Counted from the first letter of the stretch, positions 26,279 to 36,255 are shown. The stretch is DNA of 64,000 bases from Acidobacteriota bacterium (GCA_020439745.1 JAGQSC010000050.1:186001-250000), one strand, 5' to 3'. Program-made: numbers and translations. Notes: generated by a model not told the origin, from the letters alone.

Positions 26279-27300
26279 ACCACAAACCCTCTGATGGCAC
26301 CGATCAACTCATCCACAGCCTTTTCACTGATATCGCGATGAAACACCATGCGCAAAAGATGCGCATCAAATGCCAAGACGCCGATCCCGCTTCGCGCCAA
26401 ATGCTGCTCCAACTCAAATGCTCTGGGTTCCTTGAGACGTGTCATCAATATGTTCGTGGGCGGCGTGGTCAGATCCATCCACTGAACGTCACTGAGCAAC
26501 TCATGGACGTGTTGACATAATCGGTGGCACTCAACGAGCCGTGCAAACTCATGATCCAGTGCGTGCAAACAACAGGCTGCCAAAAGACCTGCTTGCCTCA
26601 TGCCGCCCCCCAAAAGTTTTCGTTGAATGCGCCCACGCTCAATAAAACTTTGGGAACCAACCAGGATGCTGCCAACCGGCGCACCCATACCCTTTGAAAA
26701 ACACATCATCACCGAATCCACGTGCTGGGTCCAATGGGTTAAGGGCAGGTTGCACGCAGCCGAGGCGTGCCATATCCGCGCCCCATCCATGTGGATGGGC
26801 GTTTCGCGTTCCAACGACAGCTTGCGAAGTTCCATCAAGGCATCCAAGGGATAAACCAAACCGCCACCCACATTGTGCGTGTTCTCAATGGCAATGACGC
26901 CCGCCTCGGGCAGGTAATAAGCATCGCCGGGCCATCGATCGCTCAATTCGTTTGGATCCAGCCAGCCAGATTCATCGTTGAGCGCAATCATGCTGAGTCC
27001 GCCCAACCGGGCATAGCTACCTAACTCATACTGATGAATATGGCTCAACTTCCCTGCCAACACTGCCTGACCGGGTCGAGCGTGACACATCAAGGCGATC
27101 AAGTTGCCCATACAGCCGCTGGGAACGAAAAGGGCTTCTTCTTTCCCAGTCAATTCCGCACAGCGACGCTCCAATTTCTTCACGGTGGGATCTTCGCCAT
27201 ACACATCATCGCCTACGTCGGCGTTGACCATGGCTTGAAGCATGGCTTGAGTCGGCTTGGTCACAGTGTCCGATCTGAAATCGGCGTCTTGGCGAATCAT
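26275..27300 (-). CDS. ltaE: Low-specificity threonine aldolase
   Basis: 341 residues from ATG 27300, preceded by AGGAAG; a 22-codon upstream extension lacks support. It is a PLP fold-type I enzyme that splits threonine to glycine and acetaldehyde. Evidence: FRSDTVTKPT, VGDDVYGEDPTV, ENTHNVGGG, HMDGARIWH and the PLP lysine in CFSKGMGAPVGS. Its stop overlaps the tsaB start by 4 bases. The pair may reflect a joint demand on threonine, the t6A precursor, but that is inference. Confidence 0.95.
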   Translation of the reverse strand: MIRQDADFRSDTVTKPTQAMLQAMVNADVGDDVYGEDPTVKKLERRCAELTGKEEALFVPSGCMGNLIALMCHARPGQAVLAGKLSHIHQYELGSYARLGGLSMIALNDESGWLDPNELSDRWPGDAYYLPEAGVIAIENTHNVGGGLVYPLDALMELRKLSLERETPIHMDGARIWHASAACNLPLTHWTQHVDSVMMCFSKGMGAPVGSILVGSQSFIERGRIQRKLLGGGMRQAGLLAACCLHALDHEFARLVECHRLCQHVHELLSDVQWMDLTTPPTNILMTRLKEPRAFELEQHLARSGIGVLAFDAHLLRMVFHRDISEKAVDELIGAIRGFVV

Positions 27301-27310
27301 GGTCTTCCTA

Positions 27311-28162
27311 TCAATGCGAGGGACCGGCACTAGTCTGGTGACTCGACACGCAGCGCTGGCAGGCATCAGCCGGATTCATGTGGTAGCCCAAAGCAACAGC
27401 TGTCAATGCATACTGACAACTCATGATCTCCTCACCTAATGACGAGAGGATCTCCGCATGTACATGATAGTGGTCGGCCCGTTGGTCCAGCGTCAGTAAC
27501 TTAAATGACGCCTTAAATGCTGCGTGATAGCGCTGATTTTGCCAATAGACATCACGCCAAAACACCAACTCATCAGGATCGATTTCCTCGGCTATCGGGT
27601 CCCCGCAAAGTTCCTCAAACTCCCGAAACAACAAGTCACTTTCATTGTTTCGTTGCAGTAAGCTGCGGAATGCCCGTTCGCGCGCGAGTTGATCGTCTAC
27701 CGCATAGCATGTTGCCCACAAGTGAAAAAACTCATCCACTTCCCGCCCCATCACGGTGCCCAATCCAAGATGTTGCGAAATTTGGAACGCCCAGTCAGTG
27801 ACCCTTCCTTTGCGTTCGAATTCTGTTTCGTCAATCGTGAGGCTGGGCAAATGGATGCGTTTAAGGTGGATTCGGTCGGAATCAATGGTGCCCGTGGTGA
27901 GGACCTCTGCTCTACAGGCACGCGCCATCTCTATTTTTGCCGCAAGTGGAGCTGGATCACTGATTTTCAGGCCCAAGTTATTGTATTGTTCGCGCAGTTC
28001 CTGGATGGAGACTAAGTGGTCCTTATCCTCCACCATAATTGACAACGAAAGCCCCAATCCGTACCAAGGATCCACATCGTCGGTCACGACTTCAAAGGGA
28101 AAAAGAGCCATGGTCGGTGCGTGATTTTGTGCAAAACAACTGAACAATACGGCCCAAAACAT
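27311..28162 (-). CDS. Possible exported protein of unknown function
   Basis: 283 residues. A short hydrophobic N-terminus, MFWAVLFSCFAQ, may be a brief signal or lipoprotein sequence. The early region (MALFPFEVVTDDVDPWYGLGLSL) looks like the start of TolB-/CsgG-like periplasmic proteins that bind a TolB-type domain, which is only a similarity by eye. The remainder is helical with probable TPR-like helices in the C-terminal 100 residues, ending in a CxxC-containing tail. It lies 20 bases downstream of the 875-residue gene and is probably its operon partner. No clear ribosome binding site. Confidence 0.55.
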   Translation of the reverse strand: MFWAVLFSCFAQNHAPTMALFPFEVVTDDVDPWYGLGLSLSIMVEDKDHLVSIQELREQYNNLGLKISDPAPLAAKIEMARACRAEVLTTGTIDSDRIHLKRIHLPSLTIDETEFERKGRVTDWAFQISQHLGLGTVMGREVDEFFHLWATCYAVDDQLARERAFRSLLQRNNESDLLFREFEELCGDPIAEEIDPDELVFWRDVYWQNQRYHAAFKASFKLLTLDQRADHYHVHAEILSSLGEEIMSCQYALTAVALGYHMNPADACQRCVSSHQTSAGPSH

Positions 28163-28181
28163 GCTCGCATTGTACTTGGAA

Positions 28182-30809
28182 TCAGTCGCGTAGCAAACCC
28201 GTCACGTACATGACCTCGCCGAACCTCGAAAAACACAGCCGTTGTGGCGCCAGTTTCTCGAACGTGAATCGTTCAACGTCTTCAAAGGATCGGCCTTTGA
28301 TGGTTAATCGTGCCAAACTTCTATCCTGGTTCATGGTGACAAAGAGTCGGTCGGAGAGCGGTTGCCGAACGACACCGAAAATCATGCCGCCCAAATTTTC
28401 CTCATCAATCATGATGGGTCGATCAGCATCCAAATCCACCAGAAACAAGCGCGTTCCATAGTCTTTGGTCGAATAGTCACTCACATCGGCCACCACGAGC
28501 TGGTGCTGATTGCGCGACAAATTCAACGCACCCGGATCATCGTGCAGGATTGGTCGTTGTGACGATGTGAAGATGTTGACCTGGGTCAACTCCGTTTGGT
28601 CCTGGATACGAGAGTTCGATTCGTTGAGAGCGTATCGAGCCAAACTTGCATCCGATGTGTTGTAGGCAACGATGGACTGCCTTACCGTTGAAATCTGGAT
28701 GGAAGGCACACGTACATATCCCTTGCTTGATGCCGACATGTCCATGAGATGTGAAAGTACTAGCTGGCTGCCTTCGAGCCGATAAGCCAGCACGGATCGG
28801 GCCAATGTACCTGAACTGCGGTTGGCTCTCACGCCCAGATAAAATGTGTCCCCGTGCCACATGGCGCATAAGGGGCGCTCTGTGTCAGCTGGCATGTTCT
28901 GACGCCAAAGTTCAGTCAAATTTGAGCTATCCAACAGAACCAGGGCGCCTCGACCTTGATCAAGGGGTTCCAACAAGACCAGAATCTTGGTTTCATCGCC
29001 CGATGGAACGACGCGGATGGGCGCCACACCTTCAATGGATGCCAAAGAAAGCGTCTGTAACACGTGAAAAGCCCCACCCATTAAAACCAATTTCATGACG
29101 GAACGTTGTGCCCGATCCACTAAAATCACGTCACCGGATTTCAGAACCGTCAGATCGGTTAAGTGCTCTCCGACCCGGGTACCGGCCAGGACGGTGAGTG
29201 CCTCACTGGACGGGTCCATAGCCAGAAGAACTTGGCGGGAGCCGCGCGAAACCTGAGCAACCTTATCTTCGTCAAAAGAACGCAGCACCGGTTGGCTCAA
29301 AGGTTGTTGATCTGGAATCGTCCGTTGCTGAATGGGCTGCATCAACTTGACAATCTCATCGGCCAATACTGACTCACCTTTGATCCGTGAGGCACTCATG
29401 TTAGGTACCGCAAACTCAATGGAGTCCGGTCCAAATGCCAACTCCAATTCATGGGCATGCATCGCCATTTCCTGGCGCGCCTCCAAATCGGGCATTTGTT
29501 GAGAAGACCGCAAAATGCAGGTCGCACTTCCGTCGGCCTTGCCGCTCAGGTCCACTTGATCGATGCCTGCCAAAATTGGGTGATTGGCGTCATATGCAGG
29601 TATGGACGTCTTGAATCGCCAGCCTGATGGCGACGACGCGTCCTTTCTTATTTCCAACGACTGCCACACCGACTTGGGAAACAAGCCATAGGCATCCTGA
29701 CCAAAGGAAACCCAACACCACAATCCATCGGTAAGCACTTGTAAGGTGTCGTCGTTGGGAAGCGGCGTCCAACTCTTCGACGCTAAGCGTTCGAAGACGG
29801 GGGGCGAATGCTTCAGACTCACAGCGAGATAGCGCAGGGTATCATTGGCATCGCGGGCGAGAAACCAAGAATGAACCGATGACATGAGTTCGTCACCAAA
29901 TGCTTCGATTCCCGGTACCACAGACGCATCCGTTAACCAGTCCTTTAGTACCGCATCGGCTACATTGGCTTCGTATGCGATTGTGGGTGCATTTTCCTTT
30001 TCCGCTAACTGGACCAAGACGCCGATAGGCATGGGAATCTTGCGAAACCGCGTGCGAAATTGAAAAAGAACGAACACAACTAAAAGCGCCAAGGCACCAA
30101 AATACAAACCGTTTTTCCATGTTCGCTGTTTGGATTTGTGAGGTTCAGGTGGTGCATGGCTCTTGTCTGGGATCTGACGCAACGCCGTCAACTCCTGCTG
30201 TAACAAATCCAACTGTCCGTATCGAGTCGTAAAGAGATTTTCATGATGATGCTGATCGTAATAGAAATGGCCAAGGTCACGTAGCGACTTGTGCCACTTC
30301 TGATTCAGTTGTTCTTCCTCGTCCTTGATCTTTTGAATCTCACTGCGCAGGGCTTCGGCTCTTTTTTCGTGGCTCTCTATTTCGTTCTTAACGATCTTCC
30401 GCTGGATACTGAATTCGTCTTTCAAAACTTGAATTTGCTGCTGTAGATTACGCAGACAGGTCAAGGCTGCTTCGTCATCACGGCCGGAAAACTCGTCCAT
30501 GTCTCTCTTCAAGGGATCGATGGCATTCTTGCGACGAAGGTCGAGCTCACGAAGGTCTCGCTCCAACTCTGGCAATCGCGAGACGTGATTTTCAAGATCA
30601 TGGGCCATGGGGCCAATACGCGATTCTAACTGCTGGATCAGCGCATCGAACTCGCGACGATCAACCGCCAAATTCTTGAATTGGGCCGGCAAGTCGCCAT
30701 CGGCATAAACATCCTTGCCAATGCTTTCGAGAATCTCGTCCCGTTGTTGTAGTAAACGCTTCTTTCGCTGGACGCGATCAGAAGCCGGTCCCTGGGAATA
30801 CTCTTGCAT
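28182..30809 (-). CDS. Large coiled-coil membrane protein of unknown function
   Basis: 875 residues from ATG 30809, with GGAGAGG upstream. Order: cytosolic coiled coil, about 10-225, rich in Glu/Lys/Gln; one membrane helix about 240-256 (GLYFGALALLVVFVLFQF); then a large external domain of about 600 residues with repeated beta-rich stretches such as VLLVLDSS-like and LFLVDLDADRP that suggest a propeller, not proven. No catalytic motif is recognised. It is upstream of the 283-residue gene in the same direction, and divergent from mdh. A tethered sensor or scaffold is the most that can be suggested. Confidence 0.6.
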   Translation of the reverse strand: MQEYSQGPASDRVQRKKRLLQQRDEILESIGKDVYADGDLPAQFKNLAVDRREFDALIQQLESRIGPMAHDLENHVSRLPELERDLRELDLRRKNAIDPLKRDMDEFSGRDDEAALTCLRNLQQQIQVLKDEFSIQRKIVKNEIESHEKRAEALRSEIQKIKDEEEQLNQKWHKSLRDLGHFYYDQHHHENLFTTRYGQLDLLQQELTALRQIPDKSHAPPEPHKSKQRTWKNGLYFGALALLVVFVLFQFRTRFRKIPMPIGVLVQLAEKENAPTIAYEANVADAVLKDWLTDASVVPGIEAFGDELMSSVHSWFLARDANDTLRYLAVSLKHSPPVFERLASKSWTPLPNDDTLQVLTDGLWCWVSFGQDAYGLFPKSVWQSLEIRKDASSPSGWRFKTSIPAYDANHPILAGIDQVDLSGKADGSATCILRSSQQMPDLEARQEMAMHAHELELAFGPDSIEFAVPNMSASRIKGESVLADEIVKLMQPIQQRTIPDQQPLSQPVLRSFDEDKVAQVSRGSRQVLLAMDPSSEALTVLAGTRVGEHLTDLTVLKSGDVILVDRAQRSVMKLVLMGGAFHVLQTLSLASIEGVAPIRVVPSGDETKILVLLEPLDQGRGALVLLDSSNLTELWRQNMPADTERPLCAMWHGDTFYLGVRANRSSGTLARSVLAYRLEGSQLVLSHLMDMSASSKGYVRVPSIQISTVRQSIVAYNTSDASLARYALNESNSRIQDQTELTQVNIFTSSQRPILHDDPGALNLSRNQHQLVVADVSDYSTKDYGTRLFLVDLDADRPIMIDEENLGGMIFGVVRQPLSDRLFVTMNQDRSLARLTIKGRSFEDVERFTFEKLAPQRLCFSRFGEVMYVTGLLRD

Positions 30810-31014
30810 CACCCTCTCCCAAACCGTTGTTCATGAACGGGAATCAACGGCCGAACTATAGCAAAATTCGCGACAAACGGCGATAATTGAAGGTGATATG
30901 AGCGCGCAAAGCGTCAGGGCACACGCCTTTTACTCATCGCCAATGGCGAGGTTCGGGTACTAATAATGAGGGTCCACATTTGCGCGAAGTCTTTATTTTT
31001 CGGAGGAGATTCAT

Positions 31015-31998
31015 ATGTCATCAACCGTAAAAGTGGCTGTCACAGGGGCCGCCGGTCAAATTGGCTATAGCCTATTATTTCGCATCGCATCTGGCGAATT
31101 GTTCGGTTCAAATACAAAGGTCCATTTGAACCTGGTCGAAGTGCCCGTCGCTATGCAGGCCCTTGAGGGTACAGCAATGGAAGTTAACGATTGTGCTTTT
31201 CATACCCTTGCCAGTATCAATTGCTTCGATAATCCCGAAGGTGGATTCGAAGGTTGTAACTGGGTCTTGATGGTGGGTTCCAAGCCAAGGGGTCCAGGCA
31301 TGGAACGCAATGATCTCATTCGCGAAAACGGACCCATCTTTACAGGGCAAGGAAGGGCAATGACCCGTTCTGCATCGGATGTTCGGGCTGCGGTGGTCGG
31401 TAACCCCTGCAACACAAACTGTCTGATCGCAGCAGCCAATGCCGATGGTGTCCCTCGAAGTCGCTTTTCAGCCATGACTCGCCTGGACGAGAACCGCGCC
31501 CGACATCAGTTGGCCGCCAAAGCAGGTGTCGAGGTAGAGCGTGTGACCAATATGGCCATTTGGGGCAACCACTCGGCCACCCAATACCCCGATTTTCACA
31601 ATGCGCTCATCGATGGAAAACCCGTTACGGATGTCATCAGTGACCATGCGTGGTTACAAAGTGATTTCATCACCACCGTTCAAAAGCGCGGCGCCGCCAT
31701 CATCAACGCCCGCGGCAAGAGTTCAGCCGCTTCAGCAGCTAATGCGCTGATTGACCACGTCAAGGCATTAATGACACCAACTGCCGATGGTAACTGGTTC
31801 AGTGCGGCCGTTCCATCTGATGGCTCGTACGGCGTGGAAGAGGGCCTAATCTTCTCGTTCCCACTGCGCACCAAGGTCAATGGCACCTATGAAATTGTTC
31901 GCGGATTAGCACACAACGAATTCGCCAAGGGAAAAATTAAGGCGACGTTAGACGAACTGTTGGAAGAGAAAGAAGTCGTTACAGACCTGTTGAAATGA
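31015..31998 (+). CDS. mdh: Malate dehydrogenase
   Basis: 327 residues. It interconverts malate and oxaloacetate with NAD(H) in the TCA cycle. The Rossmann loop is TGAAGQIG, substrate arginines lie in [11 protein letters not shown] and RLDENRAR, and the catalytic His is in IWGNHSA. It belongs to the cytosolic-type (plant/eukaryotic-like, about 327) MDH family rather than the LDH-like MDH. GGAGGA lies 6-8 bases before ATG. It is transcribed ahead of the Ser/Thr kinase gene (73-bp gap). Confidence 0.97.
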   Translation: MSSTVKVAVTGAAGQIGYSLLFRIASGELFGSNTKVHLNLVEVPVAMQALEGTAMEVNDCAFHTLASINCFDNPEGGFEGCNWVLMVGSKPRGPGMERNDLIRENGPIFTGQGRAMTRSASDVRAAVVGNPCNTNCLIAAANADGVPRSRFSAMTRLDENRARHQLAAKAGVEVERVTNMAIWGNHSATQYPDFHNALIDGKPVTDVISDHAWLQSDFITTVQKRGAAIINARGKSSAASAANALIDHVKALMTPTADGNWFSAAVPSDGSYGVEEGLIFSFPLRTKVNGTYEIVRGLAHNEFAKGKIKATLDELLEEKEVVTDLLK

Positions 31999-32071
31999 TC
32001 TGGCAAGGTGTCGAAGTTTGGTTCGCAAATCCAAATTTCGGCACCCTCTGGTTGGCACTGAGGTCAAAAAC

Positions 32072-34045
32072 ATGAGCCTGATAGGCCGCACGATAGGAAA
32101 GATCCGCATCGTTGAAGAGCTCGGTAAGGGCGGCATGGGCGAAGTCTATGTGGGCTACGACGAGAAGTTGGAGCGAGAGGTCGCTGTCAAGGTCATCAGC
32201 GGCACCAAACGCATGGACGCAGCGTCCAAGGAACGCTTTAGCCGAGAAGCCAAGTTACTTTCGCAGCTGGAACACGTCAACATATGCCGCATTTACGATT
32301 TCTTTGAGGATGAAAACGGCGATGTTCTTGTATTGGAACTGATCAGAGGCAAGGATTTATCGACGGTTGCCCCCACATTATCGTGGAAAGAGAAGCTCTC
32401 TGTGGCAGAGCAAATTGCGGCGGCACTTCAGTTAGCACACGCCAGAAACATCGTTCATCGCGATCTCAAACCAGAAAATGTGATGATTCAGCCTAATGGG
32501 CAAGTAAAGGTGTTGGACTTTGGTCTCGCCCGCGCTGTCGGAGATGCAAGCGTCGCTCGCGACACGTCGCCCATCGTTGTGGAACTCGACGGTCGTGAGA
32601 TTGAACTCGAAGCATCAAAAACGCTCGACGGCATGATATTTCACACAGAACATGGCGCAATTATGGGCACCCCCATGTTTATGAGCCCTGAACAAGCGCT
32701 AGGAGATCCGGTAACCGCAGCCAGCGACATGTACGCATTTGGACTCCTTTTGCAGTGGCTATTCACCGGCGTATACCCACACCCGAAAGGCGTTCTCGGT
32801 GCCGCCTTATTGATTCGTGCCATGAAGGGTGAATCGCAACCAGTAGCCGGTCTGGATGCCCAACTGACCTCATTGATCAATCGCCTGAAATCCACGAGTC
32901 CAGAAGGCAGACCCGTCGCAACCGATACTTTGGATCGGATCATTTGGATACGAACCCGACCTGCACGCATGTTCAGAAATATTGCAGTAGCTGCGATCGT
33001 AGTAAGCCTTGCAATTGGTACGCTGTTTTCCACCACCGGGTTTATTCGGGCCAAGCGATCCGAGCAAAAGGCCCTTGCATCAGAACAACGTGCAATCGCC
33101 AGTGAGTCCGAGGCCCGGTTGACCGTTCAGCTTCTGAAAGAGTTCTTAACGTCTGTCGATCCGAGCAAGCAGGGTACGGATCTCAAGGTGATAGACCTCA
33201 TTGAGGGATTCAAGCCGCGGCTGGAAGAGCTGGACGATCAACCCCTCATTAAAGCCAGTCTATTGGAAACCTATGGTGAACTATTTACCAACTTGGGCTT
33301 CTATGAGGAAACACAAAGATTCTACGAGCGCGCTATTGAATTGCGAAAAGAGTTTCTGGGTGACGAACATCTGGACACCCTCACATTACAATCCGAGTTG
33401 TCGCACGTCTTTTATCGCCTTCGCCAGTTTGAAAAAGGGGAAGCACTCGCCCGCCACGTTTTGCCCATCATCACCCGAACCGCAGGGGAAGAACATCCCC
33501 TCACCTTGCGCACTCACACCCACCACGCACGCAACCTGTTTGGGCTAGGCAGGCACGAGGAAGCTGTCGAGATACACAAAAGGGTCTTGGCGATACAGGC
33601 CAGGAAATGGGGCGAAGAGCACCCCGACTGCCTCTCCACTCAGGTCACCTTGGCCTATTCCCTGTCCGAAATGGGTCGCTACGATGAGGCTTTGGCGCTG
33701 AGTCGAAAAACGCTTGAGATATCCGAACGCGTGTTGGGTGCCGAAGATGTCACCACCCTCAATTCCCAAAACAACATCGCGTACTGGCTTATTGTTCAGG
33801 GTCATATCGACGAAGCCGAGCCTTACGCCATAAATGCGGTCCAAACAGCCATTAGCGTTTGGGGGCAAGAGCATCCCAACACGCTCAGTTACATAGACAC
33901 CTTAGCCTTTGTTTTGGAAAAACAGCAAAAGATAGATGAAGCCATTGAATGGTACAAAAGGGCGGCATCCGGTGGTGTGCCTGAATCAAAAGCTGCTTTG
34001 CAGCGTTTGGGTGTTCCTTGGTCCGATACCGAAGGAGTCAATTAA
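32072..34045 (+). CDS. Ser/Thr protein kinase with C-terminal TPRs
   Basis: 657 residues from ATG 32072 with GAGG upstream; a TTG 18 codons earlier is less likely. Kinase domain about 8-290: glycine loop GKGGMGEVY, K40, HRD with D131, DFG with D149, and SPE at 205-207. The segment between DFG and SPE is about 56 residues, longer than the usual 20-35. A membrane helix at about 305-325 separates it from an extracytoplasmic Kinesin-light-chain-like TPR array (about 370-640). The plan fits a transmembrane receptor kinase, with the TPRs as sensor or docking site. The neighbouring mdh is probably unrelated. Confidence 0.92.
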   Translation: MSLIGRTIGKIRIVEELGKGGMGEVYVGYDEKLEREVAVKVISGTKRMDAASKERFSREAKLLSQLEHVNICRIYDFFEDENGDVLVLELIRGKDLSTVAPTLSWKEKLSVAEQIAAALQLAHARNIVHRDLKPENVMIQPNGQVKVLDFGLARAVGDASVARDTSPIVVELDGREIELEASKTLDGMIFHTEHGAIMGTPMFMSPEQALGDPVTAASDMYAFGLLLQWLFTGVYPHPKGVLGAALLIRAMKGESQPVAGLDAQLTSLINRLKSTSPEGRPVATDTLDRIIWIRTRPARMFRNIAVAAIVVSLAIGTLFSTTGFIRAKRSEQKALASEQRAIASESEARLTVQLLKEFLTSVDPSKQGTDLKVIDLIEGFKPRLEELDDQPLIKASLLETYGELFTNLGFYEETQRFYERAIELRKEFLGDEHLDTLTLQSELSHVFYRLRQFEKGEALARHVLPIITRTAGEEHPLTLRTHTHHARNLFGLGRHEEAVEIHKRVLAIQARKWGEEHPDCLSTQVTLAYSLSEMGRYDEALALSRKTLEISERVLGAEDVTTLNSQNNIAYWLIVQGHIDEAEPYAINAVQTAISVWGQEHPNTLSYIDTLAFVLEKQQKIDEAIEWYKRAASGGVPESKAALQRLGVPWSDTEGVN

Positions 34046-34107
34046 AGATTCGCCAGTCTTTCGTATGGGCATGGTGGTTTGGGAATACTGGTATATGAGT
34101 ACCATCA

Positions 34108-34593
34108 TCACCTGAGTTCGATACGAACATGTTCGCCAGGTGAGTTGACCTCCAAAAGGGTGCCACGATAACCCTTGAGTGCTCGCGACAAGTCGTGGGC
34201 GCTCAATGTATTTTCGTCCCAGTTCACTCGCTCAATGGCCTCCATTGGCAGGTAAAGGTTTACGCGCTCGCGGGTATCAGCATCTGTAATTTCAAGGCGC
34301 AGCAGCTCCGTGCCTGCATGCACCACAATTGACTGATCGCCATCGGCAATTTCAATGCTTGCCTCACCATCAGATGCTTTCAAACTGGTCACGAGTTCAC
34401 GCAGGTTCACAGTCGCATCCACACCACCTAGATCGTCAATCACCAGCTCGTCAGCATTGAGCCGAATGGCGGATGAGACCAAAGCATAAGGTGCACTCAA
34501 TCGCAGATGTTCTCCATCACTGTCGACGTGGATCACCACTCGGTGACACCCGACCACAAGGACTGCACTCAACACGACACATAACCATTTCAT
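34108..34593 (-). CDS. Lipoprotein, paralogue of the protein at 5752
   Basis: 161 residues from ATG 34593, with GAGG upstream. Signal peptide ending in the lipobox VVGC (about 11-14), so it is an outer- or inner-membrane lipoprotein. The mature part repeats the two-module plan of the 5752-6264 protein: strands around HLRLSAPYAL and RVNLYLPMEAI, and closing strands ASIEIADGDQSIVV and LLEVNSPGEHVRIELR. Overall identity is low but order and spacing of elements agree. It converges on the kinase gene. Function unknown. Confidence 0.65.
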   Translation of the reverse strand: MKWLCVVLSAVLVVGCHRVVIHVDSDGEHLRLSAPYALVSSAIRLNADELVIDDLGGVDATVNLRELVTSLKASDGEASIEIADGDQSIVVHAGTELLRLEITDADTRERVNLYLPMEAIERVNWDENTLSAHDLSRALKGYRGTLLEVNSPGEHVRIELR

Positions 34594-34677
34594 GGCGCAC
34601 CTCAATCTTTGCCTGGTTGAACGACAGGATGGCTTGCCAGGTTTATTGGGCAGGGTATCGAGTGAGCGTGACGGCTA

Positions 34678-35067
34678 TTATGGACCCAGGCCTTCCTGCT
34701 TCGTGCCCTTAAACGAATAGCTGATATCGGCCTGGCCATCTTTGTGCCAAATAAAGGTCGCTTCAAGGTCATTTCCGTGAACGGTGCCTTTCCATTCGAT
34801 TGTGCCTTCATGCTCACTAGAGGCAGAGGACGAAAAACCGATATCGGTTCCGACTTTGACTGCGACATAGGGTGCAGGTGCAAATCCATAGGGTACACAC
34901 CCCATCGACTGAAACATTCCATTTTCAAATACTAATGTGTCCTCATTGGCTTCTGTTTTGTCATGCTCAACGACGGAACCCACGAATTTCATGCCGTCCA
35001 GTGATGACTGCGCCACTAAAACGGAGGGTACAGCGGCCATGGCCACCAAGAACAAACGCTTGAACAT
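34678..35067 (-). CDS. Small secreted protein of unknown function
   Basis: 129 residues. The signal peptide is MFKRLFLVAMAAVPSVLVAQ. The mature part is beta-rich with FENGMFQSMGC, YGFAPAPY, and WKGTVHGNDLEATFIW, the last reminiscent of small lipocalin-like repeats seen in secreted hypothetical proteins of Gram-negative bacteria. GGAG lies before ATG. A good sigma-70-type promoter is seen upstream (35101-35129). It is followed on the same strand by the lipoprotein gene after 84 bases. No function assigned. Confidence 0.7.
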   Translation of the reverse strand: MFKRLFLVAMAAVPSVLVAQSSLDGMKFVGSVVEHDKTEANEDTLVFENGMFQSMGCVPYGFAPAPYVAVKVGTDIGFSSSASSEHEGTIEWKGTVHGNDLEATFIWHKDGQADISYSFKGTKQEGLGP

Positions 35068-35100
35068 CAGTATCTCCTATTGTTGGGTCGTATACACAGA

Positions 35101-35129
35101 TATATAGGTTTCTAGATCTTGAATGTCAA
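35101..35129 (-). promoter_or_regulatory. Sigma-70-type promoter for the 34678 gene
   Basis: On the minus strand TTGACA (35129-35124), an exact 17-base spacer, and TATATA (35106-35101). The start codon is about 34 bases past the -10. This is the best consensus promoter found in the window. Confidence 0.8.
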
Positions 35130-35184
35130 CGTTCAGGAATCCGGTCAACCCATAATGTTTACGTACCCGTTACCATGCTTTCGC

Positions 35185-35215
35185 TTGACGCAATGGAGGC
35201 ATTCTCGGTTATGAT
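35185..35215 (+). promoter_or_regulatory. Possible promoter for the aspartoacylase-like gene
   Basis: TTGACG (35185-35190) and TATGAT (35210-35215) precede the gene at 35284, but the spacer is 19 bases, longer than optimal. Confidence 0.35.
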
Positions 35216-35283
35216 CGACGAGGGACATTGGTACCTGGCTTACACGCCGTACCGTTACACACATCACACATTATGGATGGAAG

Positions 35284-36255
35284 ATGATTCATCCCTTCCC
35301 TGACCGTTCAGCAATGGCTTCGCGCGCCCTGGGCCGATTTGGCACAGCAGGTTCTGGACCCACAATCATTACAGTCGGCGGCATGCATGGAAACGAACCG
35401 GCTGGCGTCATTGCGATTAGGTCTGTGCTTCACTATCTAGCCCAGAACCAACCGGAGTTTCGCGGCCAGATCTTCGGCTTGACAGGTAATATGAAGGCGC
35501 TCAAAGCTGGCAGTCGTTTTCTCAGCCACGACCTGAATCGCATTTGGACATCGCCAGATGAGTTGCCCTCTGATTGCAGGGATCTGGGCGAAGAACGCGA
35601 AGAACTTGAAGGTCTTCATCAAGAAATAACCGCCATTCTCAATGAGGTGCGCGGTCCCGTGATTTTGCTCGACCTGCACACAACCTCTGCCGAGGGGAGT
35701 CCATTCATGATGGTGGACGACTCGCAAAACATTGATGAATACAAAAATTATTTTCCAATACCCATCATCACCGGGCTCATAGATCGGCTTCGAGGCACAC
35801 TGGTACATTTCATGGTACACCACGGTCATCGGGCAGTCGTGTTTGAAGGCGGTCAACACGAGAAGATCTCGACGCTGGAGAATATGATTGGCGCCATCTG
35901 GATCCTACTGGTCAAACTAGGTTGTATCCCGGCACATCTCGTTCCCGAATTCGACTATTTCAAGCAGCGTCTCACGGCAGACGCTCTGGGACTACCCGAA
36001 ATACTTGACGTTTTTTACCGTCATCCCGTCCAAGCCGATGATCAGTTCGAAATGGAACCAGGTTATTTCAATTTCGACTTCGTGCGCATGGGTGAAATAC
36101 TCGGACATGACAAACATGGTCTTATTCGCGCGCCACAAGATGCCCGCATACTGATGCCGCTCTACCAGGGTCAAGGTAATGACGGTTTCTTTCTCGGAAC
36201 GGAAATGACACTCAGCGACTGGGCCATTGCTGAAACCGATCTCGCAAACGCCTGA
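35284..36255 (+). CDS. Succinylglutamate desuccinylase/aspartoacylase family protein
   Basis: 323 residues. It is a zinc carboxypeptidase-fold amidohydrolase of the AstE/AspA family. The zinc motif HxxE sits in GGMHGNEPAG (first His and Glu), the third ligand and substrate residues in DLHTTSAEG, and FEGGQH lies further on. Substrate is probably an N-acylated amino acid. No arginine-catabolism genes are adjacent. ATG is preceded by GGATGGAAG. It ends exactly where lapB ends on the other strand (abutting). Confidence 0.85.
   Translation: MIHPFPDRSAMASRALGRFGTAGSGPTIITVGGMHGNEPAGVIAIRSVLHYLAQNQPEFRGQIFGLTGNMKALKAGSRFLSHDLNRIWTSPDELPSDCRDLGEEREELEGLHQEITAILNEVRGPVILLDLHTTSAEGSPFMMVDDSQNIDEYKNYFPIPIITGLIDRLRGTLVHFMVHHGHRAVVFEGGQHEKISTLENMIGAIWILLVKLGCIPAHLVPEFDYFKQRLTADALGLPEILDVFYRHPVQADDQFEMEPGYFNFDFVRMGEILGHDKHGLIRAPQDARILMPLYQGQGNDGFFLGTEMTLSDWAIAETDLANA

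Noticed and set aside
30910-30960. Small inverted repeat TCGCC-AAT-GGCGA before mdh
   Set aside because: Five-base arms are likely by chance, and no promoter alignment supports an operator.
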